Source: an uncultured Clostridia bacterium
GTDB taxonomy: Bacteria; Bacillota; Clostridia; Christensenellales; UBA1242
Assembly: GCA_944383375.1 (NCBI GenBank)
Contig: CALWPG010000001.1
Coordinates: forward strand, 80,569-144,568
Direction: 5' to 3'
DNA length: 64,000 bases
A program made the translations under genes and the position numbers. Each line of letters begins with the position of its first letter. Within the stretch, counting starts at the first letter, position 1. The notes beneath the pieces were generated by a model. That model searched no databases and had not been told where the DNA came from. It saw only the letters and a list, made by a program, of their open reading frames with translations. Of the stretch, positions 18,576 to 27,519 are shown piece by piece.

Positions 18576-18881
18576 GAGATTTCTCGCTTCGCTCGAAATG
18601 ACACATAGGCAAAAACTGCGCTGACGGCACACTTTTGCCACAAGTGGCAAAAGGTAGTGCTTGGTGCTTGTTTTTGCCTGATTCTCGTGGCCAAACGAAA
18701 ATCGCACTTCGTTGGCGATTTTGCCACGACTCCAAGGAAGGAATGCGCTGCATTCCTTGGCTCTGAAATGCCTCACAATGTTCGACAAGACACCGCAGAC
18801 CCTTGTCATCCCTAGGAACTTTTGTTCTAAGGAATCTCACCCAAGAAATGCAATGGATACCTCACTTCGTTTGGGATGACA
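18576..18881. repeat. Composite palindromic repeat region (gap 18531-18953)
   Basis: A gap of 423 bp without a supportable gene. It contains three units of the dispersed hairpin family (18576-18603, 18804-18838, 18853-18881) and between them three other strong palindromes: 18633-18652 (TTTTGCCAC/GTGGCAAAA), 18686-18728 (CGTGGC/GCCACG outside AAAATCGC/GCGATTTT) and 18738-18758 (AAGGAATGC/GCATTCCTT). Base composition is visibly richer in G+C than the flanking DNA. The open frames crossing it are artefacts of the palindromes. Confidence 0.85.
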
Positions 18882-18953
18882 CAAAGGAATGTGTTTCGAC
18901 ATGACACGGAGTGGTGTCGCTCAAAATATATCACTTGAAATAAAGCAATGAAA

Positions 18954-19487
18954 TTAAATAATTAATTGTTTTTTAACTAAATTAGCAAGAGAAATTGTTA
19001 AAATAATTGATAACAATATGCCAGATAAAATATCTGTGAAATAATGTTGCCCTAGATACATCCTGGATATTGCCACAAAAATTAAAAATAAAATGCACAA
19101 AGCTACCAAAAATATTTTAGTCCATTTTTTCTTGCATTTTTGTAAAATAAAAATAATTAAAAAAATTATCATCGTGGTAGCACAAATCATATGTCCACTA
19201 GGAAAACTTTGACCAAGTGCCTCAGCTTTGTTTATTATGTTTGCATCAATTTCAAATGGTCGTGGTCTATTGAAAAAAAATTTTAATATGTAATTAAAAC
19301 AAACATTAATTGTGGTGCAAAGCGCATAATAAATTGCAAATTTTTTATTAGCAAAAAATAAAAAGAAAATAAATAATAAAAATGCACCCAAAAAACTTGC
19401 AAATAAGCTTATTATCCAAAAAAACATATCAAAAAACCCATTTTGTATGCTTTGAATAATTTTAATTAATTCTAACTCCCACTGCAT
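18954..19487 (-). CDS. PAP2-family membrane phosphatase
   Basis: A 177-residue protein with about five to six transmembrane helices and all three PAP2 signatures: KFFFNRPRP (about 69-77), PSGH (about 95-98) and SRMYLGQHYFTD (about 140-151). PAP2 enzymes remove phosphate from lipid phosphates such as undecaprenyl pyrophosphate or phosphatidic acid on the outer face of the membrane; recycling of the peptidoglycan lipid carrier is plausible but not shown. The gene stands alone between two repeat-bearing gaps. Confidence 0.92.
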   Translation of the reverse strand: MQWELELIKIIQSIQNGFFDMFFWIISLFASFLGAFLLFIFFLFFANKKFAIYYALCTTINVCFNYILKFFFNRPRPFEIDANIINKAEALGQSFPSGHMICATTMIIFLIIFILQKCKKKWTKIFLVALCILFLIFVAISRMYLGQHYFTDILSGILLSIILTISLANLVKKQLII

Positions 19488-19576
19488 GATATTATTATAT
19501 CAAAAAAATAAAATTTTCCAATAAAAATAATGAGGTTTCTAATTTATAATAAAAACAGCGACATTGAGAATGTTTA

Positions 19577-19610
19577 GAGATTCCTCGTGGCAAAGCCACT
19601 CGGAATGACA
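19577..19610 (+). repeat. Dispersed hairpin repeat, one unit (gap 19488-19889)
   Basis: Outer stem ATTCC/GGAAT, inner stem GTGGC-AAA-GCCAC, ending GACA. The 402-bp gap also holds the spoIVA terminator, two copies of an AATTTATAATAAAAA stretch (near 19540 and 19723) and two further units at 19801-19873. No gene is supported. Confidence 0.85.
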
Positions 19611-19730
19611 GAAAATCTTTTATGATTTTGTGCCATTTTTTACGATTATTCTGCGTATTTTGACATTTTCACGACCATTCTTCGTATATTTGAAAAAATA
19701 ACACAAAATCAGGGTCTTTTACTAATTTAT

Positions 19731-19770
19731 AATAAAAAAACACTAGTATGTTTTTAGCATACGAGTGTTT
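19731..19770 (-). terminator. Intrinsic terminator of spoIVA
   Basis: AAACACT-GTATG and CATAC-AGTGTTT arms (19738-19750, 19758-19770; one mismatch) with a T7 run on the minus strand. It lies about 120 bp after the spoIVA stop, beyond two repeat units that would therefore be in the 3' untranslated region. Confidence 0.85.
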
Positions 19771-19800
19771 ATAAGGTATCATGTCAAGCGATGGCCTACA

Positions 19801-19873
19801 TGTCCTTTCGAACGAAGTGAGAAATATCATTGCGCCGGGCAAGATTCCTCGTGGCAAAGCCCTCGGAATGACA
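19801..19873. repeat. Dispersed hairpin repeats, two units in opposite orientation
   Basis: Unit 19801-19828 is in the TGTC...ATC orientation with a CTTTC/GAAAT arm pair (imperfect); unit 19842-19873 is in the other orientation with ATTCC/GGAAT and inner GTGGC-AAA-GCC. Both are between the spoIVA stop and its terminator. Confidence 0.8.
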
Positions 19874-19889
19874 ATGTTTTACCATTAGC

Positions 19890-21365
19890 TTACAGTAGGA
19901 TACAGATTATTCCGCCTTTGCCCTCGTTGACAATTCTGCCAACAGTTTTTCTCATTTTGCGTTGCGCTTCAAGTGGCATGGCTGTGAGTTTATCGGAAAT
20001 GCCATCACTCACCAATGATTCAAGGGTTTTGCCAAACATATTGGTCTGCCATACACTTTCTGGATTGGTCTCAAATTCGTCTTTAAGATATTGAACTAAG
20101 TCTTTTGATTGTTCTTCTGTCCCAACCAATGGGTTGATCTCGGTTTCAACATCGACCTTCATGATGTGCAAGCTTGGTGCAGTTGCTTTGATTTTTACAC
20201 CATATCTTCCACCTTGTTTTACCACTTGTGGAGCTTCGAGCACCATGCTATCAAGTTTTGGAACAACAACTCCATAACCATTTTCATCAACTTCGTCAAG
20301 TGCTTTGGCAAGTTTGTCATATTGAGTTTTGGCAAATGCTAGTTCTTTGATATAGCGCACAAGATGGAAATCGTCTTGAATTGGTGTTCCACACTGATTG
20401 GATAGCACTTTGTAGAACAGAGATTGACGAGGTTTTACATCAAACATTATTGTGCCCTCACCCATCCTTATTGAGCCAATAGTGAGAGGTTCAAAATCTT
20501 CACTTTCCAAAAAGGCAACATTGGTTTTATCTATCTGTCCTATTTTTTCTGCACCTTCACCAAACTTTTTGACTTCTTCAATTATATCGCAAATGATTTT
20601 ATCGTCGCCGTCAAGTGCACACAACCAATCTGGCATTCTGACCTTTAAAGAACGTATAGGGAATTCAAGTAATACTTTTTCAAAAATGTCCTGAATATCA
20701 TTTTCAGATAATTCTTTAACATTTATTGCAAGTGTTGAGACATCGTATTTTTGTTGTAAACTTTTTGCTAGGTTTTGAGTTTCTTCACTTTTAGGATTCT
20801 TTGAATTTACAACTAATACAAAAGGCTTTCCCGTGTTTTTGAGTTCATCCACCACTTTTTGCTCTGCCTCAACATAGGCCGAACGAGGCAAATCACTGAT
20901 AGTACCATCGGTGGTGATTGCAATACCTATGGTTGAATGTTCTGTTATGACCTTCTCAGTTCCAATGCGTGCAGCTTCTTCAAAAGGCATTTCTTTTTCT
21001 GACCAAGGTGTTTTGACTAATCTTGGTTTATCATTTTCTTCATGACCCATAGCACCACTTATAAGATATCCGACACAGTCAACCAATCTTACAGACAGAT
21101 CAACATTGTCCAAATGCACGTTTATGGCATTTTCAGGAACAAACTTGGGCTGAGTTGTCATGATTGTTTTACCCTCAGCACTTTGAGGTAATTCATCAAT
21201 CGCTCTTTCCTTTTGTTGTTCGTTCTTTATATTTGGAATGACCAAATTTTGCATAAATCGTGATATAAACATAGATTTACCACTTCTTACAGGTCCAACC
21301 ACTCCTATATATATATCACCATTGGTGCGCTTTTTTATGTCTTCGTATATTTCAAATCTTTCCAT
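19890..21365 (-). CDS. spoIVA: Stage IV sporulation protein A, spore coat basement-layer ATPase
   Basis: 491 residues from the ATG at 21365, which follows GGAGGT; the open frame extends upstream but the extra part is not SpoIVA-like. The length equals the Bacillus protein. The Walker A motif GPVRSGKS is near residue 24, and the C-terminus ends in NEGKGGIICILL, matching the conserved tail needed for membrane localisation through SpoVM. SpoIVA hydrolyses ATP to polymerise on the forespore surface and recruits the coat. A sigma-E-like promoter lies just upstream. This is the clearest proof that the organism makes, or recently made, endospores. Confidence 0.97.
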   Translation of the reverse strand: MERFEIYEDIKKRTNGDIYIGVVGPVRSGKSMFISRFMQNLVIPNIKNEQQKERAIDELPQSAEGKTIMTTQPKFVPENAINVHLDNVDLSVRLVDCVGYLISGAMGHEENDKPRLVKTPWSEKEMPFEEAARIGTEKVITEHSTIGIAITTDGTISDLPRSAYVEAEQKVVDELKNTGKPFVLVVNSKNPKSEETQNLAKSLQQKYDVSTLAINVKELSENDIQDIFEKVLLEFPIRSLKVRMPDWLCALDGDDKIICDIIEEVKKFGEGAEKIGQIDKTNVAFLESEDFEPLTIGSIRMGEGTIMFDVKPRQSLFYKVLSNQCGTPIQDDFHLVRYIKELAFAKTQYDKLAKALDEVDENGYGVVVPKLDSMVLEAPQVVKQGGRYGVKIKATAPSLHIMKVDVETEINPLVGTEEQSKDLVQYLKDEFETNPESVWQTNMFGKTLESLVSDGISDKLTAMPLEAQRKMRKTVGRIVNEGKGGIICILL

Positions 21366-21386
21366 ATAACCTCCGTGTGATACTTT

Positions 21387-21415
21387 AATGTATGATGTCA
21401 AAATTTGTAATATGC
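21387..21415 (-). promoter_or_regulatory. Sigma-E-type sporulation promoter of spoIVA
   Basis: Minus strand GCATATT (21409-21415), 14-bp spacer, CATACATT (21387-21394). Both boxes match the mother-cell sigma-E consensus known from Bacillus without mismatch, 22 bp before the spoIVA start. Confidence 0.85.
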
Positions 21416-21450
21416 CTAAATAAAAAAAATTATAAAAATAGAACAAATGT

Positions 21451-21478
21451 TTGTTTTTTGTTAAAAGTGTGCTATAAT
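21451..21478 (+). promoter_or_regulatory. Vegetative promoter for the small HTH gene
   Basis: TTGTTT, 16-bp spacer, TATAAT with TGC extended -10, then GGAGGA at 21485 and ATG at 21494. Confidence 0.7.
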
Positions 21479-21493
21479 AGTCATGGAGGAAAG

Positions 21494-21793
21494 ATGAAAC
21501 AATATTTGATTTTTGGAATTTTTTTATTTGTTTTAAATAGACAAAAAACAACTGCTAAAGAAATAGCAGAATGTTTTGAAATAAGTACAAGGACGGTGTA
21601 TAGATACATAGATTGCCTTTGCATGTCGGGAGTAAAGATCACCTCTAGTATTGGCAAAAATGGTGGCATTTCCATAAACAAAGATTTCAACATTGAAAAT
21701 TATGTTTTATCCAATGATGAAAAGCAATTGATTAAAAACAATATTAGACAATATGACCCTCAGGTGTCAAGGGTGATCAATAAGATATGTTGA
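21494..21793 (+). CDS. Small helix-turn-helix protein (HTH_11/DeoR-type)
   Basis: A 99-residue protein starting at the ATG after GGAGGA. Residues 9-60 form a winged helix of the HTH_11 type (RQKTTAKEIAECFEISTRTVYRYIDCL, followed by GVKITSSIGKNGGISI), as in the N-terminus of YafY/DeoR-like regulators. The usual C-terminal WYL or sugar-binding domain is missing; only a ~30-residue polar tail follows. It is either a minimal DNA-binding regulator or a truncated gene. It lies divergently next to spoIVA and convergently to ddl, whose stop is 11 bp away. Confidence 0.8.
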   Translation: MKQYLIFGIFLFVLNRQKTTAKEIAECFEISTRTVYRYIDCLCMSGVKITSSIGKNGGISINKDFNIENYVLSNDEKQLIKNNIRQYDPQVSRVINKIC

Positions 21794-21804
21794 AGAATGT
21801 TTAT

Positions 21805-22911
21805 TTATCTTTTCGCATATTTATTCATTGAATTTGGCTTGTAATCTGCTAATACGCTTGATGTGAATGTATATTTATGCTTATTTTGACGATTGAAGCG
21901 AGAGATGGCAATTTGAATAAGTTTGTCTAAGAGTTCAAAAAAATCATATTTATTTTTCCATAAATAAAATGCAAGAGAGCCCGGTATTGTGTTTATCTCG
22001 TTGATATAAACCTCGTCATCTTTGACCATATAATCTATTCTGACAACTCCCGAGAGGTCAAAAATTTTCCAAACTTTTTGGGAAATATTTTTAATTTCAT
22101 CTATTACACCCTTGCCAAGGTTCGGATCTAAAATTTTCTTTGCATGACTATCGGTATATTTTTTATCAAAATCCAAAAAGTTTTGCCATGAAAGTGGCTG
22201 CTCAAGTCTTGAAAATTCTGGCCGTGTATCGCCAAGACAAGAAATGTTTATTTCTTTGAAGTCCTCAAGGCATTTTTCAACAATTACCCTACTATCATAG
22301 TAAAAAGCTATTTCTATTGCTTGGGAAAGTGACTTTAAATCTGTTGATTTGTTTATACCAATACTACTACCCAAATTTGATGGTTTGACAATCAGAGGAA
22401 AACCCAAGGCATTTACTATTTCTTCAAGTTTGCTTTCTTTGTCATCATCAGCAGTTATCAGTCTATAATCAACGCAATTTATGTTATTAGCTTTAAATAT
22501 ATCTTTCATAATAACTTTATCCATGCAAGTGCTACTTCCTAGTATTGATGACGAAGTGATTGGAATATGCGCCAAATTCATCACAGCATTCAATGTTCCG
22601 TCCTCTCCGCTGTTGCCATGACAACAATTTATTGCACAATCTATCTTCATTCTCTTTTTAAACAAATTTTTAACAATAACCTCACCTTTGCCGTAAGCGA
22701 ATGTAACTTTCTTAAATTTCTCTACTTCACCTATGTATGTTTTGGGGTTAGTGTAATCATCTGGAATTATAAATTCGCAGTTATGTGTTTGATAGATCGG
22801 TATAATATTATATTTTTTTTTATCTAAGTTTTGCATAACTTGAAGAGCAGTTAACACAGAAATATCATGTTCCACACTTTTTCCACCATACAAAATTGCT
22901 ATATTTTGCAT
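21805..22911 (-). CDS. ddl: D-alanine--D-alanine ligase
   Basis: 368 residues from the ATG at 22911 (GAGGTG site; an in-frame earlier start lacks one). ATP-grasp fold: N-terminal LYGGKSVEHDISVLTA, CHGNSGEDGTLN (about 99-110), the omega/grasp region KPSNLGSSIGI, and the metal-binding ending INEINTIPGSLAFYLW. It makes the D-Ala-D-Ala dipeptide for peptidoglycan. The C-terminal ~25 residues extend beyond the domain. I cannot decide from sequence alone between D-Ala and D-lactate specificity, but nothing van-like surrounds it. Confidence 0.93.
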   Translation of the reverse strand: MQNIAILYGGKSVEHDISVLTALQVMQNLDKKKYNIIPIYQTHNCEFIIPDDYTNPKTYIGEVEKFKKVTFAYGKGEVIVKNLFKKRMKIDCAINCCHGNSGEDGTLNAVMNLAHIPITSSSILGSSTCMDKVIMKDIFKANNINCVDYRLITADDDKESKLEEIVNALGFPLIVKPSNLGSSIGINKSTDLKSLSQAIEIAFYYDSRVIVEKCLEDFKEINISCLGDTRPEFSRLEQPLSWQNFLDFDKKYTDSHAKKILDPNLGKGVIDEIKNISQKVWKIFDLSGVVRIDYMVKDDEVYINEINTIPGSLAFYLWKNKYDFFELLDKLIQIAISRFNRQNKHKYTFTSSVLADYKPNSMNKYAKR

Positions 22912-22997
22912 TGCACACACCTCACCTATATTTTTATTCAAATAAACATATATTGGTGAAAAAAAACATAAACTTTAAACAAATTAAAAAAATTGTA

Positions 22998-23026
22998 TTG
23001 TAATTTTGCTATTTAGATGTTATAAT
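22998..23026 (+). promoter_or_regulatory. Vegetative promoter for the 76-residue membrane protein
   Basis: TTGTAA, 17-bp spacer, TATAAT (23021-23026) with TGT extended -10; ribosome site AGGAGG at 23041. Confidence 0.75.
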
Positions 23027-23050
23027 AAGTCGAAAGAGTTAGGAGGAAAT

Positions 23051-23281
23051 ATGTTTTCATTACTTTTAGAGGCAACATTGCTTGAGTTTTTGCAAACACC
23101 TAATAAATTGGTAGGAATTATCTTGGCAGCCCTGGGCTTCGCTTTGTCTATCCTTGCAAAGAAAATAACTAAAGTAGCAAGGAAGACGGATAATCCAAGC
23201 AGTAAGGACCCTATTTACCTTATATTGCTAGCTGTAGCATTGTGTCTGATACTAGTTGGTATGATAATTACAATAGTATAA
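23051..23281 (+). CDS. Small two-helix membrane protein
   Basis: 76 residues from the ATG that follows AGGAGGAAAT; an upstream in-frame ATG has no ribosome site. Two hydrophobic helices (about 20-37 and 54-76) flank a short basic loop (KKITKVARKTDNPSSKD). It resembles small uncharacterised Clostridia membrane proteins of this size, but I cannot name a family. It is a single-gene unit with its own promoter and terminator. Confidence 0.8.
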   Translation: MFSLLLEATLLEFLQTPNKLVGIILAALGFALSILAKKITKVARKTDNPSSKDPIYLILLAVALCLILVGMIITIV

Positions 23282-23293
23282 TAATTTCTCACA

Positions 23294-23320
23294 AAGCACT
23301 CAAACGTAGTGCTTTTTTTT
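23294..23320 (+). terminator. Intrinsic terminator of the small membrane protein gene
   Basis: AAGCACT / AGTGCTT stem, 7-base loop, T-run. Confidence 0.9.
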
Positions 23321-23359
23321 ATAATTTGGGAACATTTTAAAGATTTTTTTCGTATTCTA

Positions 23360-23388
23360 TTGACTTTAAGAAAATTATATAACATAAT
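23360..23388 (+). promoter_or_regulatory. Promoter of rnhA, probably giving a leaderless mRNA
   Basis: TTGACT (23360-23365), 17-bp spacer, CATAAT (23383-23388). The expected start of transcription (about 23395) is only a few bases before the ATG at 23398, and no ribosome site is present. Confidence 0.7.
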
Positions 23389-23397
23389 GATATTACT

Positions 23398-23841
23398 ATG
23401 AAAAAAGCAATTTTATACACTGATGGTGCCTGTTCTAACAACCCTGGCATGGGGGGATGGGCATGTATTCTTAAATTTAATAGAAAAGTAACGGAAAACT
23501 CTGGTTTTGAAGCCGACACAACCAACAACAAGATGGAACTTATGGCAGTTATCAAAGGGCTTGAGATGTTGCCTGAAAAGTGCAATGTTGAAATATTTAG
23601 TGATAGTGCATATGTTGTCAACGCATTTTTGCAGGATTGGATTACGACTTGGGAAAAAAGAAATTGGCGCAATTCTGAAGGCAAAGTTGTTAAAAACTTG
23701 GAGCTTTGGCAAAGGCTTATTGAGTTGAATGCATACCATAAAATAAAATGGAACAAAGTCAAAGGACACAGTGATGATGAATTGAATAACCGCTGCGATC
23801 AGTTGGCTAAAGATGAAATTATAAAACACTTATCTGATTAA
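23398..23841 (+). CDS. rnhA: Ribonuclease HI
   Basis: 147 residues, the normal length of RNase HI, which cuts the RNA strand of RNA-DNA hybrids. The acidic active-site residues are visible: Asp9 (LYTDGACSNNP), Glu in NNKMELMAVI (about 47), Asp in FSDSAYV (about 69) and Asp in NNRCDQLAKDE (about 134). The basic handle (EKRNWRNSEG) is also present. There is no Shine-Dalgarno sequence; the promoter position suggests translation from a leaderless mRNA. Confidence 0.96.
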   Translation: MKKAILYTDGACSNNPGMGGWACILKFNRKVTENSGFEADTTNNKMELMAVIKGLEMLPEKCNVEIFSDSAYVVNAFLQDWITTWEKRNWRNSEGKVVKNLELWQRLIELNAYHKIKWNKVKGHSDDELNNRCDQLAKDEIIKHLSD

Positions 23842-23868
23842 AAAAACTAGGACAAACCTAGTTTTTTT
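23841..23868. terminator. Bidirectional terminator between rnhA and the zinc-ribbon gene
   Basis: AAAAAACTAGG and CCTAGTTTTTTT around a 5-base loop; A-run and T-run make it usable on both strands. It touches both stop codons. Confidence 0.9.
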
Positions 23869-24565
23869 AATTGTTATATATTATTCTTCGGCAATGTTCA
23901 CATTCCAAAAAACCATTGCGCTTTAATTTGTCTAAATTGGCCGATGGCAATTCCATCCTACACCCACCACAGGCCTTATCAACGACTGGGACAAAGATAG
24001 GAAATACCTTGTCCGCTCTTCGCTGCTTGTATTTTGACAAAAATGTAGGATCCATATTTTCTTCAACTTTTTTTATTTCCTGTTTTAAACTATCAATTTG
24101 GGGTTTTAATTTGTTTGAAAGAGCCTCAAATGCTTGTTTATGAAGAGTATATTTTTTTCTTGCATCATTGTACCTTTTTCTAGCAGCATCAAACTCACCA
24201 AGACAAGAATTGACCTGCTCAGCAAATGCCAACATTTTTTTCTCTAAAATATCTATATTATCTATCATGCCTTTTGTGGTAGAAACAAGTTTTTCAAGTT
24301 CTTCCTTAGAAATGTCGCTTGTTTTTTTATTGACAAGTTCGCCACATTTTTTTATATTGTCGTCATATGCCTTTTTTAAATCTGAATACTGTTTTATCAG
24401 TTGTCCAGCTTCTTTTTCCAGATTGTTGGATTTGTTTTGTGCATCTTTGACAACATTTATCATAGCATGATAAATTTTCTTATCTTCGCTTTCATCAAGT
24501 TGCCTTTCAAGTTTCAAAATTTCAAAATCTTGTTTTTGATAGGCCAAAATTTGTTGTATATCCAT
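23867..24565 (-). CDS. Coiled-coil protein with C4 zinc ribbon (DUF164 family)
   Basis: A 232-residue cytoplasmic protein. Residues 1-175 are long, charged helices with coiled-coil character; the C-terminus holds a four-cysteine zinc ribbon (CGGCRMELP ... CEHCRRI, about 197-226). This layout is the DUF164/C4-type zinc ribbon family, common in bacteria; a role in RNA or nucleic acid handling has been suggested for relatives. AAAGGAG precedes the ATG. It follows rpoD by 28 bp, and so is in the dnaG-rpoD transcript. In many Clostridia trmK and a Nif3-like gene lie between; they are missing here. Confidence 0.9.
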   Translation of the reverse strand: MDIQQILAYQKQDFEILKLERQLDESEDKKIYHAMINVVKDAQNKSNNLEKEAGQLIKQYSDLKKAYDDNIKKCGELVNKKTSDISKEELEKLVSTTKGMIDNIDILEKKMLAFAEQVNSCLGEFDAARKRYNDARKKYTLHKQAFEALSNKLKPQIDSLKQEIKKVEENMDPTFLSKYKQRRADKVFPIFVPVVDKACGGCRMELPSANLDKLKRNGFLECEHCRRIIYNN

Positions 24566-24593
24566 AATTACTCCTTTCTATAGGATAAAGTCA

Positions 24594-25649
24594 TCACTCC
24601 ATAAAGTCAACAAGTTTTTTGCTTCTATTTGGATTTCTAAGTTTTTTTAATGCTTTTGCTTCTATCTGTCTTATACGCTCTCTTGTAACATTAAACTCCT
24701 TGCCTACTTCCTCTAAAGTTCTAGGATGAGAGTCATCAAGTCCATATCTAAGTCTTATAACTTTTTGCTCGCGTGGGGTCAAAGTTTCAATTACCCCTAA
24801 TAACTGTTCTCTGAGTAGATTTTGAGTTGCGACTTCAACAGGTGATTTAACAAGCTCATCTTCAATAAAATCTGCCATTTTGCTGTCTTCTTCCTCGCCA
24901 ACAGGAGTATCAATTGAAATTGGTTCCTGTGCAATTTTTTGAATTTCAGCCACTCTTTCTTCAGTTACATCCATGGCTTTGGCAATCTCCTCTAAAGTTG
25001 GATCTCTGCCCAATTCTTGAAGAAGTTGACGTTTGACACGTGTGAGTTTGTGAATGGTTTCAACCATATGGACTGGAATTCTTATTGTACGAGCCTGATC
25101 TGCCATAGCACGTGTAATGGATTGACGAATCCACCACGTTGCGTATGTGGAAAATCTGAAGCCTTTAGTGTGGTCAAATTTTTCAACGGCTTTCAAGAGT
25201 CCAATATTGCCCTCTTGGATAAGATCCAAAAATTGCATACTTGTTCTTCCAGCGTATCTTTTTGCTATGCTAACCACAAGCCTTAGGTTTGCTTCTGAAA
25301 GTTTTGCCTTTGCATATTCATCACCGTTAAGCATGCGTTTTGCAAGATCAATTTCTTCTTCACTGGTAAGAAGTGGGACTTTCCCTATATCCTTTAAATA
25401 CATCTTTACAGGGTCATCAACACTTACTTGGCTGACTAAATCATCAAAATTTTCTTTCTCTACATCTGGGTTTTCAGCTTTGATAATTTTTATATTTGCA
25501 TTTTCTATTGCTTGCATAACCTGTTCTATCTCTTCAGCTGATGCCTCATGTTTGAGCAAACGGAAATATATATCCTCTTCGTTTAGAGAACTTTTTTTGG
25601 TGCCTATTTCAATTAACTTTGCAAGTTCTTGTTCTAATTTTTCTCTCAA
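24594..25649 (-). CDS. rpoD: RNA polymerase primary sigma factor (sigma-70/sigma-A)
   Basis: 351 residues, starting at TTG (25649) after GGAGG; that site lies in the last codons of dnaG. Region 1.1-like N-terminus (1-60), region 1.2 ([16 protein letters not shown]), region 2 with the -10 recognition helix ([20 protein letters not shown]), region 3, and region 4 with the -35 helix-turn-helix ([28 protein letters not shown]). It directs housekeeping transcription, in agreement with the many TTGACA-N17-TATAAT sites in this window. The macromolecular-synthesis order dnaG-rpoD is kept. Confidence 0.97.
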   Translation of the reverse strand: MREKLEQELAKLIEIGTKKSSLNEEDIYFRLLKHEASAEEIEQVMQAIENANIKIIKAENPDVEKENFDDLVSQVSVDDPVKMYLKDIGKVPLLTSEEEIDLAKRMLNGDEYAKAKLSEANLRLVVSIAKRYAGRTSMQFLDLIQEGNIGLLKAVEKFDHTKGFRFSTYATWWIRQSITRAMADQARTIRIPVHMVETIHKLTRVKRQLLQELGRDPTLEEIAKAMDVTEERVAEIQKIAQEPISIDTPVGEEEDSKMADFIEDELVKSPVEVATQNLLREQLLGVIETLTPREQKVIRLRYGLDDSHPRTLEEVGKEFNVTRERIRQIEAKALKKLRNPNRSKKLVDFME

Positions 25650-25653
25650 ATTT

Positions 25654-27417
25654 CTAATCCTCCAAATTTTTATTCTTTAGTTTTTTTTGAATTTCATTTA
25701 TTTTCTTTAGTATTTCCAATCTTTGAGTATTATCTGCCTGTGTGTCAATTTGTTTTGTATATTGTTTAATTTTATCTTTTAAATATTCTTCCCTTATCTT
25801 CCATATACATTCTTCGTAATACTGACTTGGATTTTGAATTTCTTCAAAATTGTAGTCTATAAGTTCCTTTATGGCAACGTCATTTTCTACATCAAAGTTA
25901 TCGAAAAGGTTGCTTATTAAAAATGCTTTATTGCTTTGATGGTATGACAACAGGATGTCATAAAGTTTAATATACGATGGATTTTTTAGATATTTTCGAA
26001 GATCAAAATTAAAATTTGCATATTCCTTTTTAAAACACAAACTTGCAAGTACAAATTTAACTGCTTTAAGTTGTGCATCCTCAAAATATTCAATATGTGA
26101 TTTTTCCTCCACACTATCCTGTTTCACAGAGGAAACCAAATCACGTTTTAGAATTTCAATTGGAATATTTGTCAAGTTTTTAATCACATCAAGGTATAAC
26201 TGTTTTTCGCTGTTGGTATTAAGTTCATTGACAATATTTATTGCAGTGCTTACAAATTTTGCCTTCTGATCAATTTTATTCAAGTCATATTGTTCCAATT
26301 TATGATAGATTTTAAACACGACATGATCCATTGCATTGTCTAGAAGTTTTTGGTAAGCTTCCTTGCCATTAGCTTTTATGTATTCATCTGGATCCATTTT
26401 ATCAGGAATTTTGATTGCCTTGACATTTAGTCCGCCTTCAACCAAAGTGTCGATCGTCTTAACTGTTGCATTTTGACCCGCACTGTCACCATCTAAGGAC
26501 ACTATCACATTTTCACAAAGGTATTTAAGTTGTTTTGCATGATATGGCGTAAGAGCTGTTCCCAAACACGCAACACAATTTTTATAACCTGCTTGATGAA
26601 GTGCAACTACATCCATTTGTCCTTCAACTATGATTATGTAATCTAGATTATGTTGTTGTTTTAGTTTTTTCAAAAAGTTTATACCAAACATTGTCTTGCT
26701 TTTGTCAAACACCAAATTATTTGATGAGTTTTTGTATTTTGCATAGTCTGTTGGCACAATACTCCTTGCGCTGAATCCAACGCATTCATCCATGATATTG
26801 TATATAGGAAATATGAGTCTTTCACCAAAGGCATCAAAGTATTTGTCTTTATATTCAACCACACCGCTCGCGAGCATATCTTCGTAAGAAAAGCCTTTGG
26901 TTTTCAAAAATGTTACAATATCGGTCCAATTCTTGCTGTAACCAATATGAAACTCGTTTAATGAAGTACGTGTGAATTTGCGCGATTTTACGTACTCTTG
27001 AGCTTTTTTAGCCGAAGGGTCATAAAGATTAGCTTCATAGTGCCTTGCACTTTCTGCCAAAATATTCATGATAACTTCTTTTTGTTTTTTGCGCTTTTGC
27101 AAGTTTTGATCACCTTTAAAGGCTGGGATCTCCATGTTGGCATTTTTTGCCAAGATTTCAATTGCCGTCATAAAATCACAACTTTCAATCTTTTCAATAA
27201 AAGTAATTACGTCCCCATGCTCTTTACAACCAAAACAATGATAGTACTGCTCCAAAGGGTTTATGCTCATTGAAGGCGTTCGTTCGTTATGGAAAGGACA
27301 GCATGTCCAAAAATTTTTACCTTTTTGTGTCAACGTCAAATAGCGCGACATTACTGTCACGATATCATTTTTTGATTTAAGTTGTTCTATCCAGGTTTCG
27401 TCAAAGCCTCTATTCAA
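25654..27417 (-). CDS. dnaG: DNA primase
   Basis: A 587-residue primase. N-terminal zinc-binding domain with [11 protein letters not shown] and [10 protein letters not shown] (about 39-67), TOPRIM/RNA polymerase core with [16 protein letters not shown] and SLDGDSAGQ (about 255-315), and a helical C-terminal part (about 420-587) that would contact the DnaB helicase. It synthesises RNA primers at the replication fork. The start is TTG at 27417 with AGAGGT upstream. The rpoD ribosome site is embedded in its 3' end. Confidence 0.97.
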   Translation of the reverse strand: MNRGFDETWIEQLKSKNDIVTVMSRYLTLTQKGKNFWTCCPFHNERTPSMSINPLEQYYHCFGCKEHGDVITFIEKIESCDFMTAIEILAKNANMEIPAFKGDQNLQKRKKQKEVIMNILAESARHYEANLYDPSAKKAQEYVKSRKFTRTSLNEFHIGYSKNWTDIVTFLKTKGFSYEDMLASGVVEYKDKYFDAFGERLIFPIYNIMDECVGFSARSIVPTDYAKYKNSSNNLVFDKSKTMFGINFLKKLKQQHNLDYIIIVEGQMDVVALHQAGYKNCVACLGTALTPYHAKQLKYLCENVIVSLDGDSAGQNATVKTIDTLVEGGLNVKAIKIPDKMDPDEYIKANGKEAYQKLLDNAMDHVVFKIYHKLEQYDLNKIDQKAKFVSTAINIVNELNTNSEKQLYLDVIKNLTNIPIEILKRDLVSSVKQDSVEEKSHIEYFEDAQLKAVKFVLASLCFKKEYANFNFDLRKYLKNPSYIKLYDILLSYHQSNKAFLISNLFDNFDVENDVAIKELIDYNFEEIQNPSQYYEECIWKIREEYLKDKIKQYTKQIDTQADNTQRLEILKKINEIQKKLKNKNLED

Positions 27418-27519
27418 AAAAAATACCTCTTACGCATCACAAAATTACAATTACATTATTCGACACATAAAAGATATTTCCTTTATTTTTTTGTTTTTTG
27501 TGTTATTTTTTTATTACTT

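Noticed and set aside
18540..18840. Two overlapping minus-strand open frames of about 90 residues in the repeat region
   Set aside because: They run through the palindromes, contain residues typical of translated repeats (CHFERSEKSQ-like), have no ribosome site and overlap each other in different frames.
19669..19857. Minus-strand open frame upstream of the PAP2 gene
   Set aside because: It crosses the spoIVA terminator and repeat units and has no ribosome site.
21366..21551. N-terminal 62-residue extension of SpoIVA in the open frame
   Set aside because: GGAGGT and the sigma-E promoter place the start at 21365, and the resulting length equals the family length.
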